From Diploptera punctata (lineage: Eukaryota > Arthropoda > Insecta > Blattodea > Blaberidae), in assembly GCA_030220185.1 (NCBI GenBank), contig JASPKZ010009659.1:1-64000 (forward strand): a stretch of DNA of 64,000 bases, in the 5' to 3' direction. Positions 1 through 10,000 of this stretch are shown in pieces. Numbering within the stretch: the stretch's first letter is position 1; each line of letters begins with the position of its first letter. The notes beneath the pieces were generated by a model. That model saw nothing but the letters and a program-made list of their open reading frames with translations. It had not been told where the DNA came from and did no database searches. The translations under genes were made by a program, and so were the position numbers.

Positions 1-85
1 CGACCACGTAGAAGATGGACTCCACTTTTAACTTCGCCGGAACAGGTTGCATAGCCTAAACCTTGTAGTAGAAGAAGAAGAAGAA
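1..85 (+). mobile_element. LINE 3' end fragment with (GAA)n tail
   Basis: The sequence resembles the 3' coding end of the LINE fragment at 26885-27065 and finishes in a run of GAA triplets. The window cuts off its 5' part. No open frame of useful length remains. Confidence 0.4.
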
Positions 86-153
86 GACTGTGTGCCAGGA
101 CGATTTGTTGTCATTGCACACACATCGTTAATTTCCAGACACATGTTTATAGG

Positions 154-365
154 TTAATAGTGAGTGGAGAACATATTTTTAACGACTCACCTCATATAAT
201 TTCAAATTTCTTTGATACTGGCGGTTTCATCCATCTTCAGTCATGAAACCGCCAGTATCAAAGAAATTTGAAATTATATGAGGTGAGTCATTAAAAATAT
301 GTTCTCCACTCACTATTAATGATATAACCTCATAATGTTTACTTCCCAATATTAATTTAAATATA
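154..365. mobile_element. PLE-A foldback element, arms only
   Basis: Two arms form a near-perfect inverted repeat with no ORF between them. The flanks ACATGTTTATAGG (141-153) and ACATTTTTATAGG (366-378) are a 13-bp target duplication with one mismatch. The outer right end carries the family signature TGTTTACTTCCCAATATTAA. The ribozyme core that sits at the centre of other PLE-A copies is mostly deleted here. Confidence 0.75.
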
Positions 366-378
366 ACATTTTTATAGG

Positions 379-832
379 ACCTTTTTTCCTTCATTTCCAG
401 TCAGAAATCAGTCCCTGAAGTTTGTCGGAGTAATTACCGTTCACCCTGTAGATATGAAATATTTTAAAATATATTAAAATTTGTATTCTTTCCCATTTTC
501 ACAGTTAATATCTTTAATGAGATTATAAAATAGTTACTTTATCATATTTTTTTATAGAACCTATTTTTGGTGATTATATCTGTATTTTTATAGATACACT
601 TAGAAGATAGATAGATCTATATTTTTATAGCCTAAAAATCCAAGATCTAGTTATGAGTGTTACAACCAATAGGGTAGATATACTGTGAAGTAAAAATGTA
701 TACATTATGTAAAAACGTAATAAAAATATGAAGGATTAGCATGTTAAAACTGCATTTATACAAAGGTGCAAATCTTACAAAATTTATTTCGTTTTCAAAA
801 ATTTAATTTGTAGGTAAAGTCATACTACTATA
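379..832. other. AT-rich stretch, nothing recognised
   Basis: No coding frame, tRNA-like structure or repeat shared with the rest of the window was found here. Confidence 0.5.
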
Positions 833-1128
833 CAGGCCCTAGGAGGATCTTGGGGTAGTAGGAGATTATAACTCTCACCTTCCTAGACAATCAGCATGAG
901 ATGCCAGGTGGGTTGTTAGCCCTGTGTGATGCTTTTCTTTACCCTCAAAACATGTCCAGTACTCATTTCTTTTAGAGGTTGAATGACCCAAGAGCCATAT
1001 TGCCACCATAAAGTTTAGGCCAAATTTAATAATCCTGACACCATTGTGACTCGAAACTGTTACCTTCTGGCTTATAGCATGGTTTGCCTTAACCAACCAT
1101 GTTATGGCATACTCCAAATGTGTAATTA
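833..1128 (-). mobile_element. SINE-1, old degenerate copy
   Basis: This is a diverged minus-strand copy of the tRNA-headed SINE seen at 18510-18818 and 27242-27547. It shares the segment about a line or two of aligned text containing the AACCTCCTACTA-type end and the GGGTCATTCAACCTC-type middle. It is too decayed for its tRNA head to be drawn. Confidence 0.5.
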
Positions 1129-1324
1129 TGCCACTCTAATCCTAAAGTTCCCAACTGAAGTGCAATTTAAAAAACCAGATATCTGCTTCAAATCTAGTTT
1201 GAGATATCAACCAGTTTATTAACACATAATATTGTAGTTATTGTACCATTTGGACAATTGGACAGTGTTATGCAACAACCAGCTATATGCCATTATGTAA
1301 GTTTTGGGAAAAATATGTTTAAAG

Positions 1325-1486
1325 CTAAAGAAGATAGACCAATGGACGGGAGAAGAACAAGCCAAGAGATGGATAGACAGTGAATGCACATCCAGTACGT
1401 CTTCCTCCGAGGAGTGATTTTGGAAATAAACAGGATGAAAATCCTACAAATTAAGTTTAAGAAGAAGAAGAAGAAGAAGAAGATGT
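1325..1486 (+). mobile_element. probable LINE 3' fragment with (GAA)n tail
   Basis: A short coding-like segment ends in six or seven AAG/GAA triplets, as the other LINE 3' ends in this window do. No domain can be named. Confidence 0.3.
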
Positions 1487-2034
1487 TTAAAGTTTTTTTA
1501 CACTTCAAAGTCTAGCAAGAGCTATTTAATTATTGACTTGATAATCACTTATATAACATACTCAGTTATGCATCAACAATCTAAGAGCAGGAACATTTGG
1601 TGCTTAGCTGCATGATGCAAAAATTAGATTAGCATTTATGAATGAAGATCTAGTTTCATAGCCATTTGATGCAAAACACAGAATTTCTGACAGGAATGAT
1701 GGCGTTTATATTTTTCTTTAATAATAAGGCTATATTTAAAGATTTGGTGCTAAAAGTGTGTGTACACTTACTTTATTAGCCAGTGAAACAGATGGCATCA
1801 AAATCTCATTTTTTAAAACATGCCACTTAGCTGGTTGATGCATAACATCGTACAATTTTTGTAGACAAGATTCCAATGTTTTAAATTTCAAACCTGCATG
1901 CATGTCATCATAAATTTACAGGATGACAATTTCTTAATGCTTTTGCAAAAACATATATACAGCAGATTGAATGTTTTTATAGAAGATATTGGGTTCTGAA
2001 AACTGCATCTCGACTGCTTTATAATATGATGAAG
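1487..2034. other. nothing recognised
   Basis: AT-rich sequence without a supported gene or a repeat shared with the rest of the window. Confidence 0.4.
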
Positions 2035-2108
2035 GTTAAAAATTAAATTGTACCTGTTGGTAGGTGCCGTCGTCCTCAACTTTGTTAAAATATTGTATAT
2101 AAAATTAA

Positions 2109-2146
2109 CTGGAGCGCTTTCGGAAGTTATCTTCCATCTTCTGCAG
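2109..2146 (-). ncRNA. hammerhead-like motif, PLE-J left arm
   Basis: Stem I is CUG/CAG, the core is CAGAAGA, stem II is GGAAG/CUUCC, then GAAA, stem III is AGC/GCU and the cleavage-site position is C. The fold is complete, but the invariant U4 of CUGANGA is A, which should abolish activity. Confidence 0.45.
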
Positions 2147-2230
2147 GTTGAACTTCTGCTACTTGACGATTTTATTATTAATTTAACACTTCTCATTGAA
2201 GGATAAATTATATTTGAAGAGAAAAATGTT

Positions 2231-2304
2231 CGCCCAGACCGGGACTCGAACCCGGGACCCTTGGCTTTCCGGGCCAAGTGCTCTACCAACTGAGCTATCG
2301 AGGC
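2231..2304 (-). tRNA. tRNA-like gene inside a repeat (GGA anticodon loop)
   Basis: The cloverleaf starts GCCTCGATAGCTCAG. A-box TAGCTCAGTTGG and B-box GGTTCGAGTCC are intact. The anticodon loop is CCGGAAA, so positions 34-36 read GGA (Ser). The body is short-variable-arm, Lys-like, with one extra base before the anticodon stem. It sits between the repeated AGAGAAAAAT inverted repeats, so it is a mobile tRNA-derived unit rather than a standard tRNA-Ser gene. Confidence 0.45.
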
Positions 2305-2533
2305 GAGTTACGATCTAGACGCAAATTTTTCTCTTATGTACGTTGTAATTTCCTCGCACCAAATGCTTGAAACCATAGCTTCTATCTTTGCAAATGGCGG
2401 CTTCTTAGTTAAGAAGACATTTATTGGGAATTTAACACTACTTTATAGCCAGTAGGGCTTCTATTGACGATTTTATTATTAATTTAACACTTCTCATTGA
2501 AGGATAAATTATATTTGAAGAGAAAAATTTTCG

Positions 2534-2594
2534 CCCAGACCGGGACCCTTGGCTTTCCGGGCCAAGTGCTCTACCAACTGAGCTACCGAGGCGA
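2534..2594 (-). repeat. tRNA-like copy with T-arm deletion
   Basis: Same unit as 2231-2304 but lacking about 13 bases of the T arm, so it cannot fold as a tRNA. Confidence 0.55.
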
Positions 2595-2944
2595 GTTACG
2601 ATCTACACGCAAATTTTTCTCTTATGTACGTTGTAATTCCCTCGTGCCAAATGCTTGAAACCATAGCTTCTATCTGCTACTTGTTGTTGTTGTGTACGGT
2701 GATGTATACTCCAACTGTTTGTAGCAGCAACTGACTTGTTTTTTTACAATCTCGTATAACGGGTCTTCAAATATATTTGAAGACCTTGAAATTATAAAGG
2801 AAAGAAACAACACCTCACTTCTTAATGAGAACGCACCCCAGTCAAACCCATCATACGAGATCATAAAAAACAAGTCAGTTGCTGCTACAAACAGTTGAAG
2901 TATACATCACCGTACACAACAACAACGAGTAGCAGAAGCTCAAC

Positions 2945-2982
2945 CTGCAGAAGATGGAAGATAACTTCCGAAAGCGCTCCAG
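2945..2982 (+). ncRNA. hammerhead-like motif, PLE-J right arm
   Basis: Mirror copy of the motif at 2109-2146. It has stem I CUG/CAG, CAGAAGA, GGAAG/CUUCC, GAAA, palindromic stem III AGCGCU, then C. The U4-to-A change is shared. In the reading frame that change is synonymous (GCU to GCA, Ala). Confidence 0.45.
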
Positions 2983-3050
2983 TTAATTTTATATACAATA
3001 TTTTAACAAAGTTGAGGACAACGGCACCTACCAACAGGTACAATTTATGT

Positions 3051-3754
3051 ATTCACGTAGACTTTCACGGCCGGAGTTGCTATGATGATCTTGATGAAGA
3101 TTTTCGGGCTGTAGGCCGTGGTCGTGAGGCTTGTAGTTCCCCGACATTTTGCCAGAGACTGCGTCTGGCATCCTCAAGGGTTGTCTTGAGATTGGCAATT
3201 CTGTCCGCTGTCTGTCCTATTTATACGTTCACAGCGATGTGTTCGTAAGTTGTATCTGCCTTCTGATTGGTCAGCATTAAGGACTTCCATTGCTCCAATG
3301 AGATTGCTGTTTGATGGTCTGGTCAACTTGATGGCCACAGAGTACAATACCAGAATACAGACATATTATCTAACTGCACACATTATTTTACCCGTCTACA
3401 ATGAGAAGCCATCGAAATATTCAAACATAAAAACAGTTTCAATAGAAAAGATGAATCATTGAAAGTCCAACAAAGTATGGATACCGGTTCTCAAAAACGC
3501 AAATGTAAACCTTTACAAGTACAGTCAACTAGACTATCAAACAGCAATCTCAGTGGAACAATGGAAGTCCCTACCGCTGACCAATCAGAAGGCAGATATA
3601 ACGTACAGTCGACCAAACCATAAAACAGCAATCTCATTGAAGCAATGGAAGTCCCTAACGCTGACCAATCAGAAAGCATATACAACTTACGAACACATCG
3701 TGGTGAACGTATAAATAGGACAGAAAGCAGACAGAATTGCCAGTCTCAAGACAA
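3051..3754. mobile_element. PLE-H fragments, rearranged
   Basis: 3051-3260 is a minus-strand 3' segment containing the LEDARRSLWQNVGE-like coding or ribozyme region. 3230-3330 and two tandem pieces at 3530-3690 repeat the TGACCAATCAGA segment. 3700-3754 continues, after removal of an inserted LINE, into 5985-6100. Confidence 0.5.
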
Positions 3755-3876
3755 ATTATCTTCTTGGGAAAAGATCAACACTGGAGTAAGACAGGGATAT
3801 GGACTTTCACCGGTGCTTTTCATTATATACATGAATAAATTAATAAATGAATGGAGGAAAACACAACGAGGATATA

Positions 3877-5220
3877 CACGGTGATTACAAATGATTGGAG
3901 CGATTTCATGATTTTATTGTAGCGATCTTATTTGACATATCTTCACAGAACTTTAAAGTTATGTATAAAAACTCATAAGGTTTTTTTTTGTTTTCTCTCG
4001 CAGCCGTGTTTCAGCTTTAAACCGAGAGAGCGCAGCAGTTATCAAAGATGGCGACAGGCGAGGAGAAAGCATATGCTGTGCTTGAATTTCATTCAACTCA
4101 ATCTGTGATAACTGTGGCAACGACACTTCAGAACGAAGTTCGAGAAAGATGCACCGAGTGCCAACTCCATTCGGCGATGGTATGCGCAATTTAAAGCTAC
4201 AGGATGCCTCTGTAAAAGGAAATCAACGGGTCGTCCTTCAGTGAGTGAAGAAAAGGTTGAGAGTGTGCGGATGAGTTTCACACGTAGCCCACAGAAATCA
4301 ACACGAAAAGCGAGCAGAGAGCTGAACATTCCACAACCGACCGTTTGGAAGATCTTGCGGAAAAGATTGAAGCATAAACCTTACCACTTGCAATTTCTAC
4401 AAGCCCTTACGCCCATTGACAAAGTGAGTCGGTTTGAATTTTGTACACAAATGCAGCAGTTTATGGATGAGGATGGTTTTTGTGAGAAACTTGTCTTCAG
4501 TGACGAAGCAAACATTCTTTGTGAATGGCAAAGTGAACAAACACAATGTGCGAATCTGGGGCACAGAAAATCCCCGCGTTATTGTGCAGCACATTCGCGA
4601 CTCCCCAAAAGTTAGTGTGTTCTGTGCGGTTTCTCAGTTCAAAGTTTATGGCCCTTTTTTCTTCTGCGAGCAGAACGTTACAGGACACGTGTACCTGGAC
4701 ATGCTGGAAAATTGGCTCATGCCGCAGCTGACGACCGACAGTGAGACCTTCATCTACCAGCAGGATGGTGCTCCACCACACTTCCATCACGATGTTCGTG
4801 AATTTTTAAACATGAGATTGCCAAACCGATGGATCGGTCGCAGTGGAGAGAATGATCAGAAATTGTTGTCATGGCCTCCACGCTCCCCCGATTTGACGCC
4901 GTGCGATTTTTTTGTTTGGGGGTATGTGAAAGATTCAGTGTTTGTGCCTCCTTTACCAGTAGACTTACCAGAACTGCGAGCTCGCATAATCAATGCCTTT
5001 GAACAAATTAATAGGGACATGTTACGTCGAGTATGGGACGAACTTGATTACAGACTTGATATCTGCAGAATCACCAAGGGGGAGCATATGGAGCACCTGT
5101 AACATCTCAAAAAAAACCTGGGAAGTTGCTCTATGTATCTGTAAAAGTTCGTGAAAATATGTCGAATACTACAGCTACCATAAAATCATGAAATCGCTCC
5201 AATCATTTGTAATCACCCTG
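3877..5220 (+). mobile_element. mariner-1, full-length with TIRs
   Basis: Terminal inverted repeats of about 47 bp begin CA[C/G]GGTGATTACAAATG and are flanked by TA dinucleotides (3875-3876, 5221-5222). It interrupts the LINE alpha RT between the QG box and the ADD box, and removing it restores the LINE order. The only internal gene is the transposase relic at 4048-5102. Confidence 0.9.
4048..5102 (+). pseudogene. mariner transposase, two frameshifts
   Basis: DNA-cutting and joining enzyme of mariner-1. From the ATG at 4048 (MATGEEKAYAVLEF) the reading frame shifts near 4130. It then covers an HTH region (RRWYAQFKATGCLCKRKSTG, then QPTVWKILRKR) and shifts again near 4515. Catalytic triad contexts are visible: FSDEA, QQDGAPPH and SPDLTPCDFFVWG, giving D, D and D. 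The C-terminus reads CRITKGEHMEHL before TAA at 5100-5102. The total of about 350 residues matches the family. It lies between the TIRs with short UTRs. Two frameshifts make it non-functional as read. Confidence 0.85.
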
Positions 5221-5984
5221 TATACCCATCAATAGGAACCTCAAACTCGATGCTATTCTTTTTGCAGACGATTTAGCTCTTCTGGCACTTTCCAAAAATG
5301 ATTTGCAACGATCAATTTATAATTTACAAAAAAATAGGTGCCAAATTTAATATGGAAATATCAATTAACAAAACTAAAATTATGGCATTTCATGGGAAGG
5401 ACCCCATACAAAGTAAAATCTGTCTCCAGAATAAAATTTAGAGAGATCTAATCAATTTAAATATCTTGGATATTATCTCTCTATCTGGGATGAAAAGGAT
5501 ATCCCTGAAAAAGTTACCAGTTATAATAAAAGTTTAGGAATTATTAATCAAGTTATGAAACCATCCCTTGTACAAAAAAACACCAGATTACGTTTATATA
5601 ACACTTTGGCTAGACCAGTGTTGACCTTGGTAGTGAAGCATGGACACTAAAAAAACAACATGAAAGCAGAATAACGGCTTGTGAAATGAGATTCATGCGC
5701 AGAACAGCGGGTTACACCAGATGGGATCGGAAAAGGAACACCGATATCTTAAAGAAATGAAGACTACGCCAATTTTGGAATATATTAAACAGTACCAACT
5801 AAATTGGAAACACCATCTTGAAAGAATGACTTCAAATCGGATCCCCAAAGCTGTTTATAATTATATACCAAGAGGACGAAGATCACTGGGCCGTCCTATG
5901 AAATGCTGGAGGGAAAATTTTCTATAGGATCGTAACAGGCCTTGGCCTAATACTTGGAAAGAAGAAGAAGAAGAAGAAGAAAGA

Positions 5985-6100
5985 CAACCCTTGAGGATGT
6001 CAGAAGCAGTCTCTGGCGAAACGTCGGGGAACTACAATCCTCACGACCATGGCCTACAGCCTGAAAATCTTCATCAAGATCATCATAGGTACAATTTAAT
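5985..6100 (+). mobile_element. PLE-H 3' segment with hammerhead-like motif
   Basis: Continuation of 3700-3754 after the LINE insertion. At 5985-6026 there is CCC/GGG stem I, UUGAGGA (C3 changed to U), stem II GUCAGA/UCUGGC, GAAA, stem III ACGU and then C. The element fades out by about 6100. Confidence 0.5.
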
Positions 6101-6534
6101 TTCTAACTTTCACCATATGACTTCACCTCAACGGAATTTGATATGAATTTTACTATTATTGATGCTTTATAATAACTTTATCACTCTATTGTATATTACG
6201 ATAACTGAAATGCATTTAATACATTTAACATGTTTTAAACATAGATCAAAAACTTACAGTACAACAATCTTCTTAAAATATTTATCAACATAAATCAATT
6301 GGCATAACAATTTTTTACATTATTCTTAGTGAAAATGCAAGACACAATCAATCAAGAAGCAAAGTCTGAATAACAATCATGGTTTCATATTTTTACTGTT
6401 TTCATAACAACTATAAAAATAATTTGAAATTTGCAGAAATTGAAGAGTTAAATGGAATAAGAGCACAATTTAAAAATATATGTTTTAAGATATTAGCAAC
6501 TGATATATAACTAAATGCATAACATTGCTATAAT
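6101..6534. other. AT-rich stretch, nothing recognised
   Basis: No coding potential or shared repeat was found. Confidence 0.4.
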
Positions 6535-6742
6535 TAAATTAATATTGGGAAGTAAACATTATGAGGTTAATATTTAATTTTAGGAAGTTATATTTGAGAA
6601 GAACCACCTATGAAAAAATATAGGAAATTCACATATCACCCCTGGGTACATAATAAATTTCAAAATATATTTGAGAAGTTTAATATTAAATTAGCACCAA
6701 AAAATAACTACAGTTTAAATAAACTAATAAAAACCAACAAAA

Positions 6743-6925
6743 ATGAAAAAAACTGATAAAAATAAAAAGTCAGGAATATATCAAATTGAATGCATGGGTT
6801 GTGAAAAGATATATATAGGGAAAACAAAAAGAAACCTAAAAATTAGAACCAAAGAACACATAAGAAATATTAAAAATGGAGAAATTGAAAAATCTGCAGT
6901 TGCTGCTCAGACACTAAATTATTAA
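6743..6925 (+). pseudogene. GIY-YIG endonuclease domain of PLE-B
   Basis: Sixty residues carry the GIY-YIG catalytic fold signature (G-I-Y, ten residues, Y-I-G) and the downstream KTKRN with the conserved Arg. In PLEs this domain nicks the target for reverse transcription. A frameshift near 6915 separates it from the rest of the tail (about 6930-7080). Confidence 0.7.
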
Positions 6926-7118
6926 AACAGTTAGAAAATACAAAAGAGCTGACTATTTGGGAAAAAATTTATATTCAGAAGAACAGAAACAGAGTTATGA
7001 ATTTTGATATACTGATGGAGCGTGACCTTGTTTGGAGGTTCTTTGGCCAACCACAGGATGGAGCTGACATTGACATCCAGGTGGTGCAACATAATGCAAC
7101 ATAAATAAAACCAGTCTG

Positions 7119-7163
7119 GGAAAGCTGACGATAAAACAGAATTGTTTTGAAACATGTCCAAGA
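7119..7163 (+). ncRNA. hammerhead-like motif, PLE-B
   Basis: Core CUGACGA, an extra U, stem II AAAACA/UGUUUU with loop GAAU, then GAAA, palindromic stem III ACAUGU and C. Helix I is weak here (only the first G-C pair), so self-cleavage is doubtful. Confidence 0.4.
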
Positions 7164-7288
7164 ACAAATCAACATTAATATTGAGGTAAGATGTCCAGAC
7201 CAAAAATAATATAATTATGAGGTTATATCATTAATAGTGAGTGGAGAACATATTTTTAATGACTCACCTCATATAATTTCAAATTTCT

Positions 7289-7333
7289 ATTATACCAGCA
7301 GTTTCAGACAATATCTTGTCCCTCTTCAGTCAT
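7289..7333 (-). ncRNA. hammerhead-like motif, PLE-A left arm
   Basis: Minus strand CUGAAGA, stem II GGACAA/UUGUCU, GAAA, stem III ACU/GGU with loop GCU, then A. Helix I is reduced to one pair. The mirror copy at 7346-7390 has a mismatched stem III. Confidence 0.4.
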
Positions 7334-7474
7334 GGCTAAGCCATGAGGCTGAAGAGGGACAAGATATTGTCTGAAACTGCTTGTATCAAAGAAATTTGAA
7401 ATTATATGAGGTGAGTCATTAAAAATATGTTCTCCACTCACTATTAAAAGGAAAATAATTATACATTTATATTT

Positions 7475-7990
7475 TTTAGATACCCCGTGCTGATTACCCG
7501 GCTTTGCCCAGGAATCTATTTATCCCGATCGTCTTGACATAAATGAGCTGAAATACGAAAATTAATGTGTTTTATGTTTAGTTAAATAAGCAAAAGGAAA
7601 AATTTATATCGTAATTATTTTTAGATACCCCGTGCTGTTTACCCGGTATTGTCCAGGAATCTACTCATCCTGATCTTCTTGGCATGAATGAGCTGAAAGA
7701 CAAAAATTAATATACTTCTTATGATTAGGTGAATAAGTAAAATGAAAAATAATTATAAAATGTAGCCTATATTGTAATTATTTTAAGATTCCCCGTGCTG
7801 ATTACCCGGTGTTGCCCAGGAATATACCTATCTCAATCTTCTCTTGGCATAAATGAGCTAAAAGACAAAATTCATTATTGTGAGTTATCCATAAAAGAAT
7901 ACCCGCCATGTGCTGCTGTGCTTGCACAGGAATCTATGTACTTGTCTCGATTTTCTTGGCATCAATGAAAGACAAAAATGGTTATTGTGA
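7475..7990. repeat. tandem array, four diverged units
   Basis: Four units begin with CCCCGTGCTG-type sequence near 7483, 7624, 7786 and 7900. Each contains CCCAGGAATCTA, an ATCTTCTTGGCATAAATGAGCT block and an AT-rich tail. Spacing is about 115-160 bp, and the fourth unit is the most diverged. No function is evident. Confidence 0.7.
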
Positions 7991-8324
7991 GTTTTCCATA
8001 AGAGATAAACATATGCTGTCGCAGACTTTTTTGTAGAGGTTTTTGAGATATTCAATTCTGTGTACATTAATTTTGTGTATTTGTTATGATTTAAGCAGCA
8101 TAAGCCATTTAAGCGTCCAAAGAGCTACTTTTTTTTTTTTTTTTTTTTGAGTTTTCAACTACAAAGGGTGACTTTTAAGGGTGTAGGAGTTGAGTATCAC
8201 AACTCTCTTATAGCCTATGTTCATCCTGGGAATCTCCTGAACATTTTGCAAAAAGCCCCATCACAATTGGATCAACGGTATGGCCGCACATAAAGTACAA
8301 ACAAACAACCCAACCAACAAACAA
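7991..8324. other. nothing recognised; poly-T run
   Basis: Contains a run of about 18 T near 8132-8149 and a CAAC-rich patch near 8300. No gene or shared repeat was seen. Confidence 0.4.
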
Positions 8325-8335
8325 ATAAACATTCA

Positions 8336-8592
8336 TTAATAGTGAGTGGAGAGCATATTTTTAACGACTCACCTCATATAATTTCAAATTTCTTTGATAC
8401 CGGCGGTTTCAGACAATATCTTGTCCAAAGTCCATGGAAGCCATGACTGAAGAGGGACAAAATATTGTCTGAAACCGCCGGTATCAAAGAAATTTGAAAT
8501 GATATGAGGTGAGTCATTAAAAATATGTTCTCCACTCACTATTAATGACATAACCTCATAATGTTTACTTCCCAATATTAATTTAAATATAT
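8336..8592. mobile_element. PLE-A foldback, arms only
   Basis: 257-bp inverted repeat with a short loop. An 11-12 bp target duplication ATAAACATTCA(T) lies at 8325-8336 and 8593-8604. Orientation is opposite to the copy at 53983-54248. The right arm has an intact hammerhead-like core; the left arm has lost it. It lies just downstream of the Sply stop codon. Confidence 0.85.
8444..8486 (+). ncRNA. hammerhead-like ribozyme, PLE-A
   Basis: UGA/UCA stem I, CUGAAGA, one extra G, stem II GGACAA/UUGUCU, GAAA, stem III ACC/GGU with loop GCC, then A at the cleavage position. All invariant core bases of CUGANGA...GAAA...UH are present. The extra base between A9 and stem II is constant in every family of this window. 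Confidence 0.55.
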
Positions 8593-8761
8593 ATAAACAT
8601 TCATTTTTATGTATTAGATTGAAACAATAAAATATTGTGAAAACATGGCCATGATTCAGATTCTCTTTCTGTGACTGACTGAATGTGTTTTGTTAAAACA
8701 TTTTAGGAATTCTTCTGTACAGTATACTGATTGTAAAATACTTTGGTATCTCATTTGTGTA

Positions 8762-8866
8762 TTACTTGTTTCTTGGCGTATAATACATCGCATCAAGAAA
8801 GAATCTTGTGAAGTCTCCAACGATTGAGCGATCAGGAATGCTGTGAGACATTCCATACATAGCAAA
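8762..8866 (-). CDS. Sply: S1P lyase exon 10 (last coding exon)
   Basis: The acceptor TTTTTTTCAG lies before 8866. The exon starts in phase 0 and reads FAMYGMSHSIPDRSIVGDFT, then RFFLDAMYYTPRNK and TAA (8764-8762). It matches the family C-terminal block (A-I/M-YGMA, D-R, F-LDA-Y). The SINE-like C-terminal extension of vertebrate proteins is absent. No AATAAA was seen close downstream on the minus strand, and a PLE-A foldback lies about 170 bp past the stop. Confidence 0.9.
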   Translation of the reverse strand, partial: FAMYGMSHSIPDRSIVGDFTRFFLDAMYYTPRNK

Positions 8867-9076
8867 CTGAAAAAAAGAAAATACACAGATACACAAATGT
8901 TAAATGTGATTGAATCACAGACATAAAGAGTTAGACCAATCTTATGCAAGAAGTTGCTAAACATTGCTATGTTATTAAATTAATATTGAGAAGCTAAAGC
9001 TATTACTATGATAGAAATAAGTAAATTAATGAACACAATTAAATTATTGCAAATCAATGGTACAGAGAAAATTTTT

Positions 9077-9150
9077 TGCCTGAACCAGGAATCGAACCCT
9101 GAACCTTTAGCTTTCCATGCTAATGCTCTGTCCACTGAGCTAATCCAGGC
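9077..9150 (-). tRNA. tRNA-like gene (GGA anticodon loop)
   Basis: Starts GCCTGGATTAGCTCAG and ends CCTGGTTCAGGC; the acceptor, D, anticodon and T stems pair. Anticodon stem TTAGC/GCTAA encloses ATGGAAA, so the anticodon is GGA. It is diverged from the main family and lies in Sply intron 9. A short AGAGAAAATT flank is still visible on one side. Confidence 0.45.
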
Positions 9151-9159
9151 TTTATTCCC

Positions 9160-9690
9160 ATCCAAGCAGAAATCCATCTCATTTTATGTATTAATAAAAA
9201 AATGCATAATGACCAAACCAAAAAAATAGACACAGCATAATTTAGATTAATAACAGCTTATGATTGTCTTACAGAACATCTGGCTAGACTAAACATAATT
9301 CAAAATAGCTGTATAAGAATAGAAATAGCAAAGGTCCGTTTTCATAGCTTAAGTCTATTATATTTAAATCCATCTGGCTGACATATTTTACTGAAGCACA
9401 TAGCGGTATACTTTTTTCCAGGGCCAGGTTGCTAGCCTGACGCCTAACCCCCAAACATGGAGGAGCTGATTCTTTTTTTGCTCCCTTAGCCAACAGGTCT
9501 CAGTTTTAAGGCACTTTCGTCCCATCCTGTTAGCTACAATCTATTACGACTGCAGTCAGCGAGCACGACGAGAATGTAAGATTAGGACTTGTTGGCAGAG
9601 CTGTTAAAAGAGTCACAGTGGCATTACTCGAGGTTTATTAAGGTATACATAGTCAGCATCTGTATCCTTCTCGAGGCCGTGCCAACCATT
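9160..9690. other. intronic sequence, nothing firm
   Basis: Intron 9 of Sply. No feature could be supported between the tRNA-like copy and the LINE beta fragment. Confidence 0.4.
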
Positions 9691-9694
9691 TGCT

Positions 9695-10000
9695 CTTAGA
9701 AGAAGTCTTCAAAAAATAAGACAGGATAAAATAAGAAATGAATTCCTTTGAAGAGAAATAAATGTCACCACATCTGTTGTTTAGAGGATTGAAAATCAAA
9801 CTCTTAAATGATATGGCCATGTACAAAGAATGGAAAATGAAAGATGGCCAAAAAAATATATACCAATGGTCACCCCCGGCAGACCAAGATGGAAATGTAA
9901 AATCTATGTCAGAAATATAATGGATGATAGGAATTTGGAAGAGGGAGATTGGAATGAAATAAATAAATAGAAACTGAAGACGGCAAACCTATAAGTCTGC
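9695..10000 (+). mobile_element. LINE beta 3' fragment
   Basis: Matches 48780-49090 over the segment encoding the RT-tail with QRMENE-like and GRPRWKCK-like sequence. It has several frame breaks and ends in a GAA-rich tract. Confidence 0.6.

Larger units (their letters stand above)
2035..3050. mobile_element. PLE-J with inverted arms and an inserted tRNA-bearing repeat
   Basis: The arm at 2040-2165 is the reverse complement of 2925-3045. Plus-strand 2785-2955 reads as the C-terminal tail of a PLE ORF (DLEIIKERNN... SYEIIKNK). In the right copy a TGA replaces the TGG inferred from the left arm. The region 2166-2690 is occupied by two tRNA-like copies with their flanks. Both arms carry a hammerhead-like motif. 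The ORF frame runs through CAGAAGA as GCA GAA GAT and stops at TAA inside the stem II loop. Confidence 0.6.
3755..5977 (+). mobile_element. LINE alpha, 5'-truncated, interrupted by a mariner
   Basis: Non-LTR retrotransposon reverse transcriptase. 3756-3876 encodes GVRQGYGLSPVLF. After the mariner, 5223 onward encodes LFADDLALL, the RT catalytic box, followed by the conserved C-terminal tail (RRTAGYTRWD, then a GRPMKCWREN-like end near 5927). The 3' end is a GAA run. Target duplication AAGACAA flanks it (3748-3754 and 5978-5984), placing the insertion in PLE-H. Several frameshifts make it inactive. The second copy at 14005-14735 is nearly identical and lacks the mariner. The clade is uncertain. 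Confidence 0.75.
6570..7213 (+). mobile_element. PLE-B 3' copy with GIY-YIG endonuclease tail
   Basis: Flanked by 12-bp duplications of PLE-A sequence. 6611-7080 encodes the PLE C-terminus: a YRKFTYHPWVHNKFQ segment, then the GIY-YIG motif (GIYQIECMGCEKIYIG, with the C-x2-C pair between the two halves), then KTKRN and an EHIRNIKNGEIEKSAVAA helix. The tail contains WEKIYIQKN-like sequence with small frame breaks. The 3' arm has a hammerhead-like core at 7119-7163. The 5' end is truncated, with no RT. Confidence 0.75.
6535..7446. mobile_element. PLE-A foldback interrupted by PLE-B
   Basis: The outer left end (AATATTGGGAAGTAAACATT) is separated from its right part by PLE-B, which sits between two copies of ATTATGAGGTTA (6558-6569, 7214-7225). 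The remaining PLE-A (7226-7446) is a foldback whose arms each carry a hammerhead-like motif. Confidence 0.7.

Noticed and set aside
2231..2304. The many tRNA-like sequences as ordinary tRNA genes
   Set aside because: They all lie in one repeat family with shared flanks, lack the serine variable arm despite a Ser anticodon, and many are broken. They are reported as tRNA-like at reduced confidence.
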